A DNA stretch of 64,000 nt from Falsiroseomonas stagni DSM 19981 (GTDB lineage: Bacteria; Pseudomonadota; Alphaproteobacteria; Acetobacterales; Acetobacteraceae): the NCBI RefSeq assembly GCF_900114315.1, contig NZ_FOSQ01000010.1:124001-188000 (forward strand). The letters run 5' to 3'. Position 1 is the first letter of the stretch. The number at the start of each line of letters is the position of its first letter. The position numbers were made by a program, and so were the translations under genes. Positions 60,059 to 64,000 of this stretch are shown piece by piece. The notes beneath the pieces are model-generated. The model was not told the origin of the DNA, ran no database searches, and worked only from the letters and a program-made list of their open reading frames with translations.

Positions 60059-61273
60059 TCACGCCGCCGCAGGTTTCGCCACGGCCTGCGGCGCCGGGTC
60101 TTTCACCGGCAGGTGGATCAGGGCCGCGAAGGCGGAGGCGGCGACGCCGGCCCACCACATGGCGTCGTAGTTGCCGGTGCGGTCCAGCACCACGCCGCCC
60201 AGCCAGGCGCCGGTGAAGCCGCCGATCTGGTGGCCGAGGAACACCAGCCCGAAGATGGTGGCGAGCCAGCGCGTGCCGAAGTTGCGGGCGACGAGCGCGA
60301 TGGTGGGGGGCACGGTCGAGAGGTAGAGGATGCCCATGAAGGCGGAGAAGATCAGGACGGTGGTCGTGGTCTTTTCCACCATCATGAAGGTCGCCATCAG
60401 CACGCCGCGCAGGGCGTAGATCGTCACCAGCAATTCGCGCCGCTTCCAGCGTTGCGTGAGTTCACCGGCGCCGAGCGATCCCACGATGTTGAACAGCCCG
60501 ATCAGGCTGATGGCCCCGGCGCCGACCGCGACCGGCAGACCGCAGGTGTGGACGAAGCCGGGCAGGTGGGTGGTGAGGAAGGAGATGTGCAGCCCGCAGA
60601 CGAAGAAGCCGAAGAAGAGGAACCAGAAGCTCGGCGTGCGGAAGGCGCGCTTGAGGGCGTCGGTGGCGCTTTCCTCGCTGGCGGCGACGACCTTGGTGCG
60701 CGGCGGCTCCGCCAGGACGAAGGAGAGCGGGATCATCAGCAGCGCGACCGCGGCCATGCCGATCATCGTCGCCTGCCAGCCGATGGTGGCGATGCCGAGG
60801 CCCGCCATCGGCACGACCAGGAACTGGCCGAAGGAGGATCCGGCGGTGCCGAGGCCGGCGGCGCGGCCGCGCTGGTTTTCCGGCAGCAGGCGGGTGAGGG
60901 TGGAGATGATGACGGGCATGCCGGCGGCGGAGACCGCGACGCCCATGATGACGCCCGCGAAGACCGTGAAGACGCCGAGATGGGTGGCGAGCGCCATGCC
61001 GAGGATGCCGCCAGCATAGAGCAGCGCGCCGCCGATCACCACCGCGCGGCCGCCGAAACGGTCGGCGAGCTGGCCGCAGAGGGGCTGGCTGATGCCGTTC
61101 ATCAGCACCTGCAGCGCGATGGCGAAGGAGAAGCCGGAGGCGGTCCAGAGGTTCTGTTCCGTCATCGGCGCCAGGAACAGGCCGAAGGAGTTGCGCAGCC
61201 CCATGGCGAGGGCGGCCGCGAGGACCGCGCAGGTCATCAGCAGTCCGGCGGAGATGACGGGCCGCGAGGTCAT
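60059..61273 (-). CDS. MFS transporter (monocarboxylate/oxalate-type group)
   Basis: 404 residues from ATG 61273. Twelve helices. Motif A-like QLADRFGGRAVV is in the loop after helix 2, and MGLRNSFGLFLAPMTEQN is the conserved opening of the monocarboxylate/oxalate:formate group. The second half opens LKRAFRTPSFWFLFFGFFV and repeats motif-A-like TQRWKRRELLV. Organic anions are the likely substrates. The five-hairpin cassette begins 24 bases past its stop. Confidence 0.88.
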   Translation of the reverse strand: MTSRPVISAGLLMTCAVLAAALAMGLRNSFGLFLAPMTEQNLWTASGFSFAIALQVLMNGISQPLCGQLADRFGGRAVVIGGALLYAGGILGMALATHLGVFTVFAGVIMGVAVSAAGMPVIISTLTRLLPENQRGRAAGLGTAGSSFGQFLVVPMAGLGIATIGWQATMIGMAAVALLMIPLSFVLAEPPRTKVVAASEESATDALKRAFRTPSFWFLFFGFFVCGLHISFLTTHLPGFVHTCGLPVAVGAGAISLIGLFNIVGSLGAGELTQRWKRRELLVTIYALRGVLMATFMMVEKTTTTVLIFSAFMGILYLSTVPPTIALVARNFGTRWLATIFGLVFLGHQIGGFTGAWLGGVVLDRTGNYDAMWWAGVAASAFAALIHLPVKDPAPQAVAKPAAA

Positions 61274-61375
61274 CGGGGTGGTGTCCTGACGTTTCTCCGC
61301 CAGTCTTTCATCCCCGGCCGGGCTTCTCAATCACGGAAGCCCGCGCCAGGCACAACCCTGCCGCATTGCGGTATG

Positions 61376-61410
61376 CGTCAGGCGCGGGACGCGCCTGTGG
61401 CGTCACGCCC
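61376..61410. repeat. Paired palindromes at a stop codon, related to the 27-bp repeats
   Basis: AGGCGC-GGGAC-GCGCCT (61380-61396) and GGCGT-C-ACGCC (61399-61409). GCGTCA occurs at 61375-61380 and 61400-61405. The second palindrome holds the reverse-strand TGA (61403-61405) of the methyltransferase gene. It resembles the stop-in-palindrome repeats at 6876 and 56573 but with a 25-base period. Confidence 0.5.
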
Positions 61411-62515
61411 CCTTGCGGATGGCGATGCCGAAGGAGGTGATGATGTAGCGGTCCACATAGAGCTTGATGTGGGGCAGGCCGTGCGGCGGCAGATCCACCA
61501 CCTCATCCATCGCGTCGTAGCCGGTGTGCAGGTTCAGCGGCAGCACCTGGTGGCCGAGGGAGGCGAGGTGGGCGCACAGCGCCTCCACGTCGCGTCGCCG
61601 CGGCAGCACATGGACCCCGTTGTCCAGCGTGTCGCCGTTGGAACTGAGGTTGAAATCCATCGTGTGCACCGCGAAGCCGCCGGGCTTCACCGTGCGCAGG
61701 CTGGCTTCGACGAAGGCCATGCCCTTCTCGATGCTGCCGAGGTGGTGGAGCGCGGACATGGACCAGCAGCAGTCGAACTGCCCGTCCAGGCTGGCGGGGA
61801 TGTCGTTCATGTCCACCGCGCCGAATTCCACCAGCCGTTCGAAATCGTCGAGGTGGACGATCTGGGCATGGAACAGGTCGCCGAGCCCGCTGGCGTATTG
61901 GTTGGCGCCGCGCCAGCGCGCCTGGCCGACGCTGTCGCTGGCCGGCTCGTCCGTCGCCAGCACCTCCACCCCTCGGGAGGCGAGGAGGGAGGGGATGCGT
62001 TCGCGCCCGCAGCCGAAGCCGATCGCCCGCCGCCCGAGGCCGATCAGCCCATGGGAGGCGAGGACGGAGGTGATGTAGGCCATCTCCCAGGTCCGCCGGT
62101 GCGGGTGGGCGTGCACGGAGAGTGCTTCCGCGATCTCGGCGTAGACGGGTTCCTTGAACTGGCTGCCGGTGCAGACCTGGCTCACCGGCTCATCCAGCGT
62201 GGGCTGTTCGTGTTTCCAGGCGATGTCGGTGCGGGGCGGGCGGAGCAGGAAGGGCGGCACGCCGAAGCGGCGGCGGCCGCCATCGACGCTGTCCATGAAC
62301 TGCCGGAATTCCCAGGTCTCCGCGAAGGCGCGGCGCATCCCATCCAGCGTCTGGTGGCTGCTGTGGAGGGTGATCTCCTCCTCATCCGCCGGTTCGCGCC
62401 CGCAGAACAGGCGAAGGGCCCAGGCCGCGGCTTCCCGCGCCGTGTCGTTGCCCGCGCGGAAGTCGCGCATCGCCTCGCGATTCCCGCCCTCGTCCCGCTC
62501 CGACGTCCCTGCCAT
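61403..62515 (-). CDS. Class I SAM-dependent methyltransferase
   Basis: 370 residues from ATG 62515, which overlaps the bcp stop as TAATG. A 150-residue N-terminal region (including TLHSSHQTLDGMRRAFAETW and PPFLLRPPRTDIAWKHE) precedes the methyltransferase core with motif I AIGFGCGRERIPSLLASRG, EVLATDEP, then FDCCWSMSALHHLGSIEKGM and LRTVKPGGFAVHTMDFN. This layout matches glycan/FkbM-like transferases of surface polysaccharide clusters only loosely, and the target is unknown. Confidence 0.82.
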   Translation of the reverse strand: MAGTSERDEGGNREAMRDFRAGNDTAREAAAWALRLFCGREPADEEEITLHSSHQTLDGMRRAFAETWEFRQFMDSVDGGRRRFGVPPFLLRPPRTDIAWKHEQPTLDEPVSQVCTGSQFKEPVYAEIAEALSVHAHPHRRTWEMAYITSVLASHGLIGLGRRAIGFGCGRERIPSLLASRGVEVLATDEPASDSVGQARWRGANQYASGLGDLFHAQIVHLDDFERLVEFGAVDMNDIPASLDGQFDCCWSMSALHHLGSIEKGMAFVEASLRTVKPGGFAVHTMDFNLSSNGDTLDNGVHVLPRRRDVEALCAHLASLGHQVLPLNLHTGYDAMDEVVDLPPHGLPHIKLYVDRYIITSFGIAIRKGA

Positions 62516-62994
62516 TACAATCCCTTCGCGGCTTCCATGACCTGCGCGGCATGCGCTTCCGGCTTCACCTTGCGCCACACCTTGGCGACCTTGCCATCGG
62601 CGCCGACCAGGAAGCTCGACCGCTCCATGCCCATATAGGTCTTGCCATACATCGACTTCTCGACCCAGACCCCGAAGGCTTCCGCGACCTTGTGGTCCTC
62701 ATCCGAGGCCAGCGGGAAGGTCAGGTTGTACTTGGCGGCGAATTTCTCGATGGGCTTCATCGGGTCGGGGGAGACGCCGATGACGGTCAGGCCGATCTTG
62801 CCGAGCTGGGGCAGGGCTTCCTGGATGCCGCAGGCCTGCTTGGTGCAGCCGGGCGTGTCGGCCTTCGGGTAGAAATAGAGGAGGTAGGGCTTGCCCGCGA
62901 GGTCAGCGCTGCTGACGGTGCGGCCGCTGGAGGCCGCCATGGTGAAGGCGGGGGCGGCGGCGCCCTCGGCGGGGCCTGCGGCGGTGTCGGGCAT
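62515..62994 (-). CDS. bcp: Thioredoxin-dependent thiol peroxidase (BCP-type peroxiredoxin)
   Basis: 159 residues from ATG 62994; the longer frame to 63108 is not needed. Peroxidatic Cys50 in FYPKADTPGCTKQACG and a resolving Cys55 five residues on, the BCP arrangement, with the active-site Thr and Pro before it and Arg in MERSSFLV. It reduces peroxides in the cytoplasm. It follows glnE by 13 bases; the glnE-bcp pair is common in alphaproteobacteria. Confidence 0.95.
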   Translation of the reverse strand: MPDTAAGPAEGAAAPAFTMAASSGRTVSSADLAGKPYLLYFYPKADTPGCTKQACGIQEALPQLGKIGLTVIGVSPDPMKPIEKFAAKYNLTFPLASDEDHKVAEAFGVWVEKSMYGKTYMGMERSSFLVGADGKVAKVWRKVKPEAHAAQVMEAAKGL

Positions 62995-63007
62995 GGCGGG
63001 GTCTCTC

Positions 63008-64000
63008 TCAGGCGGGGGGGATGGTCGGGTCGCCGACATGCCGGATGAAGCTTTCGCGCACCCGGGCGGCGGCGTCCCGCATCTGTGCGCGGAGTGCCTC
63101 CTGGTCAACCGGCGGGTGGGGCAGGGCGGTGGCGAGGGCGCGGAGCAGCGCGGCGGCCACGGGCTCGGGCAGCGCTTCGTCCCGCCACTGGCCGACGGTC
63201 AGGCGCAGATGGGCGGTGATGGCGCGCCACAGGCGATCCGCCGCCACCAGCCCTTCCGCCTCCGCCGCCGGCAGGATGCGGGCCTTGGCCAATGCCGACA
63301 GCGCCAGGCGCGTGGTGGGGGAGAGGATGGCCGGCAGCCGCGCGGCGTGGGCGACCTGCAGGGCCTGGGCGATGAACTCCACCTCGATCAGCCCGCCCGG
63401 GCGGTGCTTCACGTCCCACGGCCCTTCGCCCGGCAGGTCCCGCAGCAGGCGCGCGCGCATGGCGGTGGCGTCGGCCAGGACCTGGGCGGCATCGGCGGGG
63501 CGGGTCTGGGCGTGGCGGATCGCGGCTTCCACCTTCCGGCGCAGCCCCGGCGCGCCGGCGACGAAGCGCGCCCGAGTCAGCGCCATGCGTTCCCAGGTCC
63601 AGGCGCTTTCCGCGTGGTAGCGTTCGAAGGCGGGCAGCGACACCGCGACCGGGCCCTTCGAGCCTGACGGGCGGAGCCGCATATCGACCTCGTAGAGCCG
63701 CCCTTCCGCCCCCGGCGCGGTCAGCGCGCCGACCACCTGGTTGGCGAGCCGCCCGAAATACTGGCTGGCGGCCAGGATCTTCTGCCCGCCCGTGCTCTCC
63801 GTCGCTTCCTCCGCATGGTCATAGACCAGGATCAGGTCGAGGTCGGAGCCCGGCAGCATGTCCCGGCCGCCGAGCTTGCCCAGCGCCACAACGCCGAGAT
63901 TGCCGCCCGACACCTTGCCGTGGCGCTTCGCGAAATCCTGCGCGATGCGCGGCAGCAGCCCGGCGATCGCGGCATCGGCCAGGGCGCTGCGGGCGATGCC
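63008..64000 (-). CDS. glnE: Glutamine synthetase adenylyltransferase GlnE (C-terminal part, cut by window)
   Basis: About 331 codons remain; the frame is open to the window end. GlnE adds or removes AMP on glutamine synthetase in response to PII. The part seen is the second nucleotidyltransferase module: GVVALGKLGGRDMLPGSDLD with GS..D.D metal motif, YEVDMRLRPSGSKGP, WERMALTRARFVAG and the GlnE helical linker VKHRPGGLIEVEFIAQALQ. The N-terminal deadenylylation module lies outside the window. Confidence 0.95.
   Translation of the reverse strand, partial: GIARSALADAAIAGLLPRIAQDFAKRHGKVSGGNLGVVALGKLGGRDMLPGSDLDLILVYDHAEEATESTGGQKILAASQYFGRLANQVVGALTAPGAEGRLYEVDMRLRPSGSKGPVAVSLPAFERYHAESAWTWERMALTRARFVAGAPGLRRKVEAAIRHAQTRPADAAQVLADATAMRARLLRDLPGEGPWDVKHRPGGLIEVEFIAQALQVAHAARLPAILSPTTRLALSALAKARILPAAEAEGLVAADRLWRAITAHLRLTVGQWRDEALPEPVAAALLRALATALPHPPVDQEALRAQMRDAAARVRESFIRHVGDPTIPPA

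Overview
The window is GC-rich alphaproteobacterial chromosome (about 70% G+C by eye). The gene set points to Acetobacteraceae, Roseomonas-like: a stand-alone tripartite-transporter (Bug) receptor, a PhaR-type operator in front of a phasin gene, a GTTC-N7-GTTC SOS box, the NDUFA12-mlaD-DUF2155-aat-accC-accB-aroQ neighbourhood, and many small extracytoplasmic solute receptors. I see no rRNA, tRNA, CRISPR array, transposase or prophage, so this looks like ordinary chromosome with accessory catabolic patches.

Layout. 1-4.4 kb (minus strand): partial membrane acyltransferase, murA, dcd, a small conserved-looking protein and a Bug receptor. 4.5-8.1 kb (+): FAD monooxygenase, Asp/Glu-racemase-fold enzyme and solute receptor, a likely catabolic operon. 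8.1-10.9 kb (-): acyl-CoA dehydrogenase with two overlapping alpha/beta hydrolases, one lacking its serine nucleophile. 10.9-13.2 kb (+): two PLP enzymes. 13.2-18.5 kb: DD-carboxypeptidase, phasin, clpS, clpA. 18.5-19.7 kb: AhpD-like protein and a MntA/HepT toxin-antitoxin pair. 19.7-31.7 kb (-): lipoprotein hydrolase with an apparent CTG start, ppk2, MFS, secreted endonuclease-like protein, DUF2075 ATPase, YgiB/YgiC/DUF350 set, EamA, DUF482, RidA, and a shortened relic of class II ribonucleotide reductase.

31.8-37.0 kb is the conserved complex I/Mla/acetyl-CoA carboxylase block, followed by thiS-thiG, a small lipoprotein, ornithine decarboxylase with a long leader, and an Lrp regulator. 41.1-48.4 kb is a complete dipeptide/oligopeptide ABC transporter with two divergent paralogous receptors. 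48.4-54 kb holds a glycosyltransferase-like/methyltransferase fusion, a secreted DxDPxD-repeat protein, an SOS-controlled small membrane protein and a two-component system. 54-64 kb holds alkA, an aminotransferase, a FrnE-like protein, lemA/M48, a second Asp/Glu racemase, an MFS carrier, and the glnE-bcp-methyltransferase operon, cut by the window end.

The least explained structure is intergenic. At least three families of palindromic repeats recur: a five-hairpin cassette (2464-2656 and 59815-60035), a second hairpin cassette with compensatory base changes (34526-34727, 40486-40580, perhaps 50256-50345), and about 27-bp triplet repeats whose palindromes contain the stop codon of the preceding gene (6876-6944, 56573-56640). 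The most interesting genes are the shortened NrdJ relic (30127-31659), the SOS-box small membrane protein (51431-51634), and the seven-repeat secreted protein (50357-51043).
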